Part shown: positions 18,570 to 27,152 of the stretch, in pieces | Layout of the letters: each line of letters opens with the position of its first letter | How positions within the stretch are numbered: position 1 is the stretch's first letter | NCBI GenBank assembly: GCA_029932985.1 | Contig: JAOZPA010000003.1 | Location: forward strand, 1-35,634 | Direction of reading: 5' to 3' | Source: Campylobacterales bacterium | GTDB lineage: Bacteria; Campylobacterota; Campylobacteria; Campylobacterales; JAOZPA01 | DNA: 35,634 nt | Program-made: the position numbers and the translations under genes | The notes under the pieces: model-generated | Seen by the model: only the letters and a program-made list of their open reading frames with translations | Database searches by the model: none | What the model was told of the DNA's origin: nothing

Positions 18570-19817
18570 CTATCCTTTTAGTAAATTTACAAATTCTTTA
18601 AACTTTTCCCCTCTATCCTTATAGGATTTGAATTGGTCAAAACTAGCGGCGGAAGGAGAGAGTAGGGCAACGGATTTTTTATCTAGTTTTTTGTCTATTT
18701 CTATCACTGCTTTTTCCAAGGTTTGGCAATGGAAATTTGTTTTATCAATTTTTTTAGATAATTCAAGTAATTTTTCACTATTTCTACCTATGCAAAATAT
18801 CTCTACATCATAATTTTTTAGATTTTCAAAAAGTGGGCTTAAATCCACACCTTTATCGTCTCCACCCAAAATCAGATAAATTTTTTTATCCTCATACCTT
18901 TTAACCGCCTCGATGGTGGCATCTAAATTTGTGGCTTTTGAATCATCAACCCAAATTCGCTTTTTAGCATCTTTAAACTCCTCAATTTTATGAGAATCTA
19001 TCTTGAAAGAGTTTATTTTTTTATAATTTACTTTGTCAAACAAAATTTTACCAACGGCTAATGCCAAAAGTCCATCTAATAAAAATGGCTCTTTTAAATT
19101 GATTTTTTTTATATCAATCTCAAAATATTTAGCCAAATCTTCACTATTTTCATAAATTATCTTGAAAGCAGATGTTTTAATATTTTCATATTTTTTTGGT
19201 AAAATTGCTATTTGCCCCTCACTCATTTTTTTAAGAGGTTTGAGTTTTGCCTTTTCATAAGATTCAAAATCTCCGTGCCAACTTAGATGGTCAGGTTTAA
19301 TTGGCAATAAAATATAGATATTTGGTTTTGCAATTTTGGTGTAATGGAGTGTAAATGAGCTAGTTTCCAAAATCCAAATTTTTGCCTTTGGATTTAGTGA
19401 AGCTACGGGAATTCCAATATTTCCACCCATCACTGCTGATTTTTTTTTGAGCAGATGGTAAAGCATCTGTGTTGTGGTGGTTTTGCCATTTGTGCCACTA
19501 ATCCAGATTGAATATGGCATAATAGAGCTAAAAAGGTCATAATCACTTATCAAATTTTTAGCTTTTTTTACTAATTTATGAGTGGGAGGAATCCCCGGTG
19601 TGACCACCTCTAGCCTACTTTTTTTTGAGCTAAATTTTTTTGGAGGTAATAATAAATTACCATCTTTATCTCTACTCTTTTTTATAAATTTATCATCAAA
19701 AAATTTACAATTTTTAAATTTTTTACTAATCGCTCTAGTGGTGAGTGAGTAGCCAAATAAACTCAATGGAAATTCAGCGGTGAGGGGACTTAAAGCCAAT
19801 TTATCAATTTTTTTCAT
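18570..19817 (-). CDS. murD: UDP-N-acetylmuramoylalanine--D-glutamate ligase, with unusual N-terminus
   Basis: Residues LSLFGYSLTTRAI...VTPGIPPTHKLVKKA...IWISGTNGKTTTTQMLYHLL...NIGIPVASL...KPDHLSWHGDFESYEKAK...WVDDSKATNLDATIEAV...LILGGDDKG. Confidence 0.95.
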   Translation of the reverse strand: MKKIDKLALSPLTAEFPLSLFGYSLTTRAISKKFKNCKFFDDKFIKKSRDKDGNLLLPPKKFSSKKSRLEVVTPGIPPTHKLVKKAKNLISDYDLFSSIMPYSIWISGTNGKTTTTQMLYHLLKKKSAVMGGNIGIPVASLNPKAKIWILETSSFTLHYTKIAKPNIYILLPIKPDHLSWHGDFESYEKAKLKPLKKMSEGQIAILPKKYENIKTSAFKIIYENSEDLAKYFEIDIKKINLKEPFLLDGLLALAVGKILFDKVNYKKINSFKIDSHKIEEFKDAKKRIWVDDSKATNLDATIEAVKRYEDKKIYLILGGDDKGVDLSPLFENLKNYDVEIFCIGRNSEKLLELSKKIDKTNFHCQTLEKAVIEIDKKLDKKSVALLSPSAASFDQFKSYKDRGEKFKEFVNLLKG

Positions 19818-20881
19818 TATCTAATCTTTAGGGTAATTAGGGCTATGAGGTTAAAAATCAAAGCTATCATCCAAAATCGTACAATTATTTTATTTTCAGC
19901 CCAGCCTTTTATCTCGAAATGGTGGTGGATGGGAGCCATGTGGAAGATTCGTTTTTTTCGGGCTTTGTAACTGCCAACTTGTAAAATAACGGAGACTGCT
20001 TCGAGGGCAAAAACGAATCCGACGAAAAAAAGTAGCAGTTCATTTTTGGAGATAATCGCCATATAGGAGATGAAAGCCCCTAAAGTTAGGCTACCGCTAT
20101 CGCCCATAAATATCTCTGCTGGGTGGCAGTTGTACCATAAAAATCCGAGTAATGCCCCAATCATCGCTGATGCCATAACTGCAATTTCGCCAACTCCGCC
20201 GATGGAGGGTAGGAGTAGATATTTGCTCAAGACTGCATGACCACTGACATATACGAAAATTCCTAGAGTACCGATGGCAAGTGCGGAGGGGACGGTGGCT
20301 AAACCATCGAGTCCGTCAGTTAGGTTGACAGCATTGCTTGTTGCGATGAAAACCAACATCCAAAATGGGATTATGAGTAGATTTGCATCAAAGAGTGGGT
20401 GTTTATAGAGGGGGACAAAGATTTCACTATTTGTGTTTGTGAAAAAATAGATAGTTGTGGCGACGAGAAAAGAGGCGATAACTTGTAGTAAAAATTTTTG
20501 TTTAGCACTTAGTCCAGCTTCATTACTCTTGCCGATGATTTTAGATAGGTCATCTTTCATCCCGATAAATCCAAATAAAACAATGGTTAAAAGTCCCAAA
20601 ATTATGTAGATATTGTTTAATTTTGCACTGATTAATGTGGCAACGACCGCTGAGAATAAAAACACAACTCCGCCCATTGTGGGAATTGATGATTTTTTTT
20701 GGTGACTTTTGGGGGCTAATGAGTAGATTGGTTGTTTTGCATTTTTTGCAATTGCCCATTTGATAAAAATTGGCATAATAAATAGTGTTAAGATGAATGC
20801 AATAAAAAATGAAACACCACTTCGGACAGTGATATATTGCAAAATATGTATATTGAAAATTGAATAGAGAGTGTAGAGCAT
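19817..20881 (-). CDS. mraY: Phospho-N-acetylmuramoyl-pentapeptide-transferase
   Basis: Residues [17 protein letters not shown]...[12 protein letters not shown]...[14 protein letters not shown]...[16 protein letters not shown]...[14 protein letters not shown]. Confidence 0.97.
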   Translation of the reverse strand: MLYTLYSIFNIHILQYITVRSGVSFFIAFILTLFIMPIFIKWAIAKNAKQPIYSLAPKSHQKKSSIPTMGGVVFLFSAVVATLISAKLNNIYIILGLLTIVLFGFIGMKDDLSKIIGKSNEAGLSAKQKFLLQVIASFLVATTIYFFTNTNSEIFVPLYKHPLFDANLLIIPFWMLVFIATSNAVNLTDGLDGLATVPSALAIGTLGIFVYVSGHAVLSKYLLLPSIGGVGEIAVMASAMIGALLGFLWYNCHPAEIFMGDSGSLTLGAFISYMAIISKNELLLFFVGFVFALEAVSVILQVGSYKARKKRIFHMAPIHHHFEIKGWAENKIIVRFWMIALIFNLIALITLKIR

Positions 20882-20916
20882 ATAGTTTCCTAATTTGGGA
20901 AATATTTTGAGGTAGT

Positions 20917-20935
20917 GGTGCGAAAAAATCGCACC
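20917..20935. repeat. Perfect hairpin GGTGCGAAAAAATCGCACC (second copy)
   Basis: Same 19-mer as 9981-9999. Located between rpsR and mraY. Confidence 0.8.
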
Positions 20936-20952
20936 AAATTTATCTTTTTAGA

Positions 20953-21213
20953 TTAAAATCTTTGATATGGAGTATCTGATACTTTTTTTGTATCTACAAC
21001 ATACGGAATAAATGCAGCGTGTCTTGATTTTTTGATAGCTGCGGTTGCCATATCTTGATGTCTTTTGCAGTTTCCAGTTAATCTTCGTGGCATAATTTTG
21101 TATCTCTCTGAGAGTGAATGTTTAAGAGCTTTTACATCTTTGTAATCTATAACATCAACTTTTGACTCACAATATCTACAATATTTTTTTGTATATTTTC
21201 TTCTTTTGATCAT
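20953..21213 (-). CDS. rpsR: 30S ribosomal protein S18
   Basis: Residues [15 protein letters not shown]...[31 protein letters not shown]. Confidence 0.97.
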   Translation of the reverse strand: MIKRRKYTKKYCRYCESKVDVIDYKDVKALKHSLSERYKIMPRRLTGNCKRHQDMATAAIKKSRHAAFIPYVVDTKKVSDTPYQRF

Positions 21214-21224
21214 TTTTTATTCTC

Positions 21225-21842
21225 CTAAAATGGCATTTTTGCTTCATCTATATCAATATCTTTCACAGGTGTTTGGACATTATTATAGTTTTCGCTTGGT
21301 TTGTTTTGACTAGCTTGATTATTCGTTGATTGGTTATCTTGATAATAGTTTGCACTTTTACTTTGATTTGAGTATGAATTTTGATTCTGGTTTGAACTAT
21401 TCTGATTTGAATTGTTTTGATTCTGATTTGAACTATTTTGATTATTCTGATAACTGTTATTATTGTAGCTATTATTGCCACCGCTATTAGAGTTATTTCC
21501 TTGTGAATTATCATCTCGTTTTGAATCTAGCATTTGAATATTTGAAACAGTAACACTATGCTTACTTCGATTTTGTCCATTTTGGTCTTGCCATTTATCC
21601 TGTTTTAATTCACCTTCAATTAACAATTTAGAACCTTTTCGCAAATATTGATTTACAACCTCCGCCGTCCGTCCCCAAAATGTCACATCTATAAAACAAG
21701 TATCATCTCGCATTTCACCAGAAGCTGTCTTAAACTTTTTATTAACCGCAATCGCACTACTTGCAACCGCCGTTCCAGTTTGAAGATACCGAATCTCTAT
21801 GTCTCTCACTAAATTTCCAACCATAATCACTTTATTAAACAT
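21225..21842 (-). CDS. ssb: Single-stranded DNA-binding protein with long Asn/Gln/Ser linker
   Basis: Residues MFNKVIMVGNLVRDIEIRYLQTGTAVASSAIAVNKKF...FIDVTFWGRTAEVVNQYLRKGSKLLIEGEL; C-terminal tip DEAKMPF. Confidence 0.97.
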   Translation of the reverse strand: MFNKVIMVGNLVRDIEIRYLQTGTAVASSAIAVNKKFKTASGEMRDDTCFIDVTFWGRTAEVVNQYLRKGSKLLIEGELKQDKWQDQNGQNRSKHSVTVSNIQMLDSKRDDNSQGNNSNSGGNNSYNNNSYQNNQNSSNQNQNNSNQNSSNQNQNSYSNQSKSANYYQDNQSTNNQASQNKPSENYNNVQTPVKDIDIDEAKMPF

Positions 21843-21845
21843 AGC

Positions 21846-22259
21846 TTATTCTTTAACCTCTTCTTTTGCTTCAACCGCAACCTCAGTAGCTACAGGTTCA
21901 GCTTCCACTTTTGCCTCTATAACTGGAGCTTTAATAGGTTTTGTGATTCTATTCCACTCTGTTACCTCTTTTTTGCTATCATATTTAACTGTCAAAAATC
22001 TAAGCAAATCTTCATTTAGCCGTGCAATTCTCTCTATCTCTTTAATCGAAGTAGGAGGAGCTTTGAAATAACTTACAGTATAGTATCCTCTTTTATTCTT
22101 CTCAATCTCATAAGCCAAACTCTTTATGCCCAACTCATCAACTTTCGCAATCTCACCACCATTTTTGGTAATCGTCGCATTTATCAACTCAACTTTAGCC
22201 TTAATCTCTTCTTCATTGAGAGTAGCCTTTAAGATGAATAAAAATTCATAATGTCTCAC
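21846..22259 (-). CDS. rpsF: 30S ribosomal protein S6
   Basis: Residues MRHYEFLFILKATLNEEEIK...LGIKSLAYEIEKNKRGYYTVSYF...LRFLTVKYD; acidic, Ala/Glu-rich C-terminal tail. Confidence 0.95.
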   Translation of the reverse strand: MRHYEFLFILKATLNEEEIKAKVELINATITKNGGEIAKVDELGIKSLAYEIEKNKRGYYTVSYFKAPPTSIKEIERIARLNEDLLRFLTVKYDSKKEVTEWNRITKPIKAPVIEAKVEAEPVATEVAVEAKEEVKE

Positions 22260-22345
22260 TATGTTCTCCTTTTGGTTTGTATCCCTTAATCTCTATATTA
22301 AATTTAATATAATTTTAAGAGCAAGGTAATAAGCCTCGCATTCTA

Positions 22346-23320
22346 CTATAAAAAAGTTTGAAGTTTTATTAAACTATGCAAAAGATATGCACTTTTGTTT
22401 AAAGTTGTTGAACTTTTTAGCTTAAGTTCGCAAGACAAAAGATATTCAAGAATTTGTTGATATTGATTCTCATTTAATCGCCCCGATTCACTCGCCCTAC
22501 TTTGTGCAATCTGTGGAGGCAAATTATACCCCAAAATCGCCGTTGAATTAAACTGTCCATGAGTTTTCATATAAGCATAAAACATAAAAAGAGTCACCAC
22601 ATAATTTTCAATTCCATTTATAATTTTTACTTCATCATAAAGTTCCAAAATATTAGGCAACCGCACCTTAATATCCTGCTTTTTCAAAATTAAACGAATA
22701 AAATCCTCAAGCCCTAGCTCTCCGTCCCCGCACGAAAATTTGTTTATCTGCTGATATGTTATTGGTTCATTCAAAATTGACAATTTTTCAAGCTCATTGA
22801 CCGCCATTGATAAATCTTGATTAGAACTCATAAAAAGATGCTCCATTGCATAATTATCTATCTTTACACCCAGTTTTCTAGCTTCTGCCCCAATATAATT
22901 ACAAGCTTCATAGATTTTGGGTTTAAAAAATCTCACAAAATCACTATTTAACTTTTTTGAAAAACTTTTTTGCATATCTCTAGCTTTGGTAGTCTCTCCA
23001 GAAAACTGCAAGAAAAAATAACTATTTTGGGCATTATTTGCTACACCTATCAACTTTTTCAACTGCGGTGAGGGGATTTTCTGCTGATATTTAACAATCA
23101 ACACATTTATTTCACCAAACAACGACCCCTGCGAAATATGAGTCAAAGCACTTTCATAATTGAATTCATCAAAATAAAAAGATAATTTGTCACTTTGACC
23201 AATCAAATTTAATATCTGCTTTAGATAAAAATCACTCTGATAATCACACTCACCATAAAATAAAAACGACTTTGGGATTTTGTTTTGCGAAAGCATATTT
23301 TTTAATTCATTTTTATACAT
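22346..23320 (-). CDS. holA: DNA polymerase III subunit delta
   Basis: Position upstream of rpsF-ssb-rpsR, and HolA-like pattern (SFLFYGECDYQSDFYLKQIL...VLIVKYQQKIPSPQLKKLIG...AMEHLFMSSNQDLSMAVNELEKLS). Confidence 0.8.
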   Translation of the reverse strand: MYKNELKNMLSQNKIPKSFLFYGECDYQSDFYLKQILNLIGQSDKLSFYFDEFNYESALTHISQGSLFGEINVLIVKYQQKIPSPQLKKLIGVANNAQNSYFFLQFSGETTKARDMQKSFSKKLNSDFVRFFKPKIYEACNYIGAEARKLGVKIDNYAMEHLFMSSNQDLSMAVNELEKLSILNEPITYQQINKFSCGDGELGLEDFIRLILKKQDIKVRLPNILELYDEVKIINGIENYVVTLFMFYAYMKTHGQFNSTAILGYNLPPQIAQSRASESGRLNENQYQQILEYLLSCELKLKSSTTLNKSAYLLHSLIKLQTFL

Positions 23321-24273
23321 TTGTCTCCTCTATACCAAAAATAGTGTTTGAAATTAAAAGTTTTTAATTTTCTTTGATAATAAATAATATCTATATTTTT
23401 ATCATTATATACATCATTTAAAAATTGATAAATTTCATATTCATATAGGTCTATATATTCTTTAATATCTTTTAATATCAATATTTTTTTTATTTTTAAT
23501 ATAATTTCATCAGATTCCATATATATAGCTAATTCATAAATATTTAAAATATCTATAATTCTCCAACTAGAAATTAGTGATTGGTATTTGTTCAAGTTAT
23601 CTATAAAGAATTCTTTTTGATGATTTAATAGATTACATTCTAATAGTGTTGTAATTTTTAATACTTCAAAATTATGTAATTTTTTTGCGAATAAGCATAA
23701 TTCATTTAACCATTTTGGATTATTAAGGTAATCTTTTGATTCTCTAATTGAGATAAGCTCATATAAAGTTATCGTTTCATATAGTTCATTATTTTCATTA
23801 AAAAAATATTTTTTATATTGTATTAAATTGTAACTTTCTTGATAAAATTCAGAGGTATATATTTTTTTAATTAAATAAAACCAGAATAGAGAATTATTAG
23901 TCCTAATATTTTTTTGAATATTCTCAATAACTATCCTATCTATATTATTATTTGTAGATATTTCCATCCATTCATAAAAATAATTCATATAGTTTTCTAA
24001 AAGTATCTCTTTATTAGAATATAAATTAAAAAAATAATTATATTTTTCCTCTATAATCTTAGTTAAATGAATAATATTAACCTTTTTACTTCTCATTAAA
24101 TTTAAAATTTTTATTTTTTCCTCTTTTTTTATTGGAGAAAAAGCTAAATTATTTATAATTTCATTATCATAATTCTTTAATTTAAATAGATTCTTTTGAC
24201 TTTTTGTTAATGGAAAGTCATAACTAATATTTTTTATATCAAATAAAGAATCAAGAAAATATTTATAATTCAT
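23302..24273 (-). CDS. Hypothetical helical protein (323 aa), cassette gene 4
   Basis: Long AT-rich ORF that starts inside the end of the ATPase gene and ends inside holA. Predicted all-helical from its I/L/K/N/E pattern; no family recognised. Confidence 0.7.
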   Translation of the reverse strand: MNYKYFLDSLFDIKNISYDFPLTKSQKNLFKLKNYDNEIINNLAFSPIKKEEKIKILNLMRSKKVNIIHLTKIIEEKYNYFFNLYSNKEILLENYMNYFYEWMEISTNNNIDRIVIENIQKNIRTNNSLFWFYLIKKIYTSEFYQESYNLIQYKKYFFNENNELYETITLYELISIRESKDYLNNPKWLNELCLFAKKLHNFEVLKITTLLECNLLNHQKEFFIDNLNKYQSLISSWRIIDILNIYELAIYMESDEIILKIKKILILKDIKEYIDLYEYEIYQFLNDVYNDKNIDIIYYQRKLKTFNFKHYFWYRGDKCIKMN

Positions 24274-25147
24274 CTAATTTAATACTTTTATCACTTAACT
24301 CATTATCAATATTATTTGCAATATCTTTAATACTTTGTTTATATAAATTATCATCTTTTAATATATCCCAAGCATTTCTATCATTAAAAACAATTTCCTC
24401 TTCATAAGGTATTTCCATTGTTCCTAACCAATAAAATATATTTTTTAACTCCACATTATCTTCTAAATCTGCTTTTGCTTTTATACCTTTTAATTTATCG
24501 CTGGAAATATTTGGCTTAGGTGATAAAACTCGTAAAATTTTATGTTTTTGTATTTTACTTTTTGGTAATATTTTTAATATTTCATTAGTGCCAGATATAT
24601 TTTGATTATTATATGAAGATATTATAACTTTAAAATCTACATCTTTAGAAAAAAGTATATCACTTACTTCTGTAATACCTGTTCTTGCATCAAAAAATAT
24701 ATAATCATAATAAGCAGTTTTTGATATATCCTCTTTTATAACATTAAATATATTATCTGCCACAGTTGATAAGCTATCAGTTTCAATACTTGAAGAGTGC
24801 TTGATACTATATAAAAATTGTGATAAATCAGTCAGTAAATTATGATATGGTATAATATTTTGCATATCATAAGCAGGTATCAAAGTAAGATTTTCAGCTA
24901 TTTGTTTTACTAAAATATCTTTCTTTTCATTTTCTTTAAATAAATCTACTAAATATTTTAAAAAATACTCTTTATTTTCATCTTGTTTCATTTTATCAGA
25001 AAGATAACTAAGTCCTGGTGCATAAATATCAAAATCAACTATTGCAATTTTTTTATTTTTCTCTTTAGATAAATATTTTGCTATATTTAACAAAGATTGA
25101 GTTCTGCCAACTCCACCTTTAAAACTATAAAATAATACTGTTTTCAT
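24263..25147 (-). CDS. KGGVGR-motif variant ParA/MinD-like ATPase, cassette gene 3
   Basis: Deviant Walker A FYSFKGGVGRTQSLLNIAKYL, IAIVDFDIYAPGLSYL (Walker A'), and YDYIFFDARTGITEVSD (Walker B region typical of this group). Confidence 0.9.
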   Translation of the reverse strand: MKTVLFYSFKGGVGRTQSLLNIAKYLSKEKNKKIAIVDFDIYAPGLSYLSDKMKQDENKEYFLKYLVDLFKENEKKDILVKQIAENLTLIPAYDMQNIIPYHNLLTDLSQFLYSIKHSSSIETDSLSTVADNIFNVIKEDISKTAYYDYIFFDARTGITEVSDILFSKDVDFKVIISSYNNQNISGTNEILKILPKSKIQKHKILRVLSPKPNISSDKLKGIKAKADLEDNVELKNIFYWLGTMEIPYEEEIVFNDRNAWDILKDDNLYKQSIKDIANNIDNELSDKSIKLDEL

Positions 25148-25356
25148 ATTTTGCTTTCCTTAGTAAAATAACTCGGTAATTTTTTAATAATTGGTTTAAT
25201 ATTAAATTTAATCGAATCCATAGAAAAACCATAAACAATATCTTCAAAATCATAATAACGAGAAAAATCTCTTTTATTATTAAGCTCTTCACTTAATTTA
25301 TCTATTTTTTCTAAAATAGTTTCATCTAAATTATCTAAAAATTTTTTAACTTTCAT
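25144..25356 (-). CDS. Small protein (70 aa), cassette gene 2
   Basis: ORF with overlapping stop/start on both sides, consistent with translational coupling; no family recognised. Confidence 0.6.
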   Translation of the reverse strand: MKVKKFLDNLDETILEKIDKLSEELNNKRDFSRYYDFEDIVYGFSMDSIKFNIKPIIKKLPSYFTKESKI

Positions 25357-25849
25357 TCTCTACCTTTATATGAGATATTACATCTTTGTGTTTTATGCAC
25401 AACTGTATATCACCATAAGAGAAGATTGTTTTATTCCTTTGATTTAAAGGGTCTTGTATATGTATTTTTGTCATTCTATTTTTTAAATCCATTATTGTTA
25501 CAAGTTTTATATCTACTTTTAATTCATATATTAAAAAATCTATAAATTCTCCAAAATATATCTGTTTTGGTTTAAAATATTTTAAATATAATTTTAATAT
25601 ATCTAGTTCACTATTCCAATTTTGAGAAGTAAAATTAAGCATCTCATATTGATTACACTCTAACTTAACTTCAATTACTTTTTCACTAGAATTCCAAACT
25701 TTTGCCCTATTGTAACTATCTCTCCAAACATAAAAACCTCGACCTAAAAATACATCATCACTTCGTCGTCTAAAATCGATACCATTATTTAATATTTGAT
25801 TTGCACCAATTTCACTAGTTCCATGATAACCTATTGCAAAATATTTCAT
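25346..25849 (-). CDS. Predicted ADP-ribosyltransferase-fold (PARP/DUF3990-like) protein, cassette gene 1
   Basis: Residues GYHGTSEIGANQILNNGIDFRRRSDDVFLGRGFYVWRDSYNRAKVW resemble the H (HGT) and Y (GFYV) motifs of H-Y-[EDQ] ART enzymes. Confidence 0.65.
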   Translation of the reverse strand: MKYFAIGYHGTSEIGANQILNNGIDFRRRSDDVFLGRGFYVWRDSYNRAKVWNSSEKVIEVKLECNQYEMLNFTSQNWNSELDILKLYLKYFKPKQIYFGEFIDFLIYELKVDIKLVTIMDLKNRMTKIHIQDPLNQRNKTIFSYGDIQLCIKHKDVISHIKVENES

Positions 25850-25850
25850 A

Positions 25851-27152
25851 TTAAATTTTAGAATTATCTTTCAAAATTTTAGCTACAATCACTCTATCAT
25901 CAAAGGGGATTTTTTGACCATTTATCTCTTGATGCTCCTCATCGCCTTTGCCCAAAATCAAAATTGTATCATTTTCATCCGATTCCTCAATCGCTTTTGC
26001 AATCGCTTCTTTTCTATCGGTGATTGGAAAAATATTATCTTTTCTTATCATTCCACTCAAAATATCTTTGATAATCTCCTCAGGCTCTTCGCTCCGTGGA
26101 TTATCCGTAGTCACATAAATTTTTTTGGCATATCGTTGAGCTACAATTCCCATTTGTGGTCTTTTCTGCCTATCTCTATCACCACCAGCTCCAAAAACTA
26201 CAACAATATTTGGATTTTGGATAGATTTCAAAACATTATCCATCCCATCAGGTGTATGAGCAAAATCAACTATCACCAACGGCTTGTCATTCACCCTTTG
26301 CATTCTGCCACTCACCCCTGCAAAATATTGACTCTCCTCGCAAATTTGCTCAAGCGAATAATCAGTTATCAACTTCACACTAGCGATTGAAGCGGTCAAA
26401 TTATAGATATTAAAAACTCCCACCATATCGCTACTCACTACTTGAGCATCTTGAAAATGTTGAATCACAAAATTTAGCCCATCATTTAATGAATAAGCAT
26501 TTACCTTAAAACTCGCAGATTCCTCCAGTGAATATGTATAACAATTTCGGATTTTAAAATCTATCTTACCACCATCTTTATTTATGAGTTTCAACCCCTC
26601 ATTATTAAAAAAACTACTCTTGACTTTTTTGTATTCGAGCATAGTTTTATGATAATCTAAATGGTCTTGAGAGATATTTGTAAAAACTCGAAGTGCAAAC
26701 TCCAGCCCCTCAATCCGTTTTTGAGCCAAAGCATGAGAGCTAACCTCCATCACAAAATATTTGCAATCCTCTTTTTTTGCCCTAATCAAATGAGAAATTG
26801 TTTGCAAAATTGATGGAGTGGTGAGAGATTTATCCTCTACCCTTTCATCATTTACGAAAAATCCTCTAGTCCCCTGCATCGCCACTTTTTCACCTAAATC
26901 CAAAAGAATCGAATAAATCCCAGCGGCGGTGGTGGTTTTGCCATTTGTGCCAGTGACACCTACAATTTTGATATTTAAATTTAAGCTTTTATAAAAATCA
27001 CTCACATCTATAAAGTCAACTTTTTTTTCTAATCTATTAAAAAATTTTTCATTTTGATAAGTTTTACAAAAAATAGTTTGCTCATCTAGCTCATCTGTAT
27101 TGTCGGTGAGATATTCATAACCCTCACCGCTATATTTAATCTTCAACATCAT
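25851..27152 (-). CDS. murE: UDP-N-acetylmuramoyl-tripeptide synthetase
   Basis: Residues IVGVTGTNGKTTTAAGIYSIL...LTTPSILQTI...FVMEVSSHALAQKRIEGLEF...FTNISQDHLDYH...DFAHTPDGMDNVL...VFGAGGDRDRQKRPQMG...TDNPRSEEPEEII. Confidence 0.97.
   Translation of the reverse strand: MMLKIKYSGEGYEYLTDNTDELDEQTIFCKTYQNEKFFNRLEKKVDFIDVSDFYKSLNLNIKIVGVTGTNGKTTTAAGIYSILLDLGEKVAMQGTRGFFVNDERVEDKSLTTPSILQTISHLIRAKKEDCKYFVMEVSSHALAQKRIEGLEFALRVFTNISQDHLDYHKTMLEYKKVKSSFFNNEGLKLINKDGGKIDFKIRNCYTYSLEESASFKVNAYSLNDGLNFVIQHFQDAQVVSSDMVGVFNIYNLTASIASVKLITDYSLEQICEESQYFAGVSGRMQRVNDKPLVIVDFAHTPDGMDNVLKSIQNPNIVVVFGAGGDRDRQKRPQMGIVAQRYAKKIYVTTDNPRSEEPEEIIKDILSGMIRKDNIFPITDRKEAIAKAIEESDENDTILILGKGDEEHQEINGQKIPFDDRVIVAKILKDNSKI

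Noticed and set aside
21263-21514. 83-aa minus-strand ORF rich in Ile/Lys/Thr overlapping ssb
   Set aside because: Alternate-frame reading of the ssb linker repeats, not an independent gene.
24263-25849. The cassette as a plasmid-type ParAB partition locus
   Set aside because: No ParB-like protein or parS-like iterons. The KGGVGR motif and the ART-like neighbour fit better with an accessory system.
25914-26390. 158-aa plus-strand ORF opposite murE
   Set aside because: Antisense shadow of murE with no start signal or known family.
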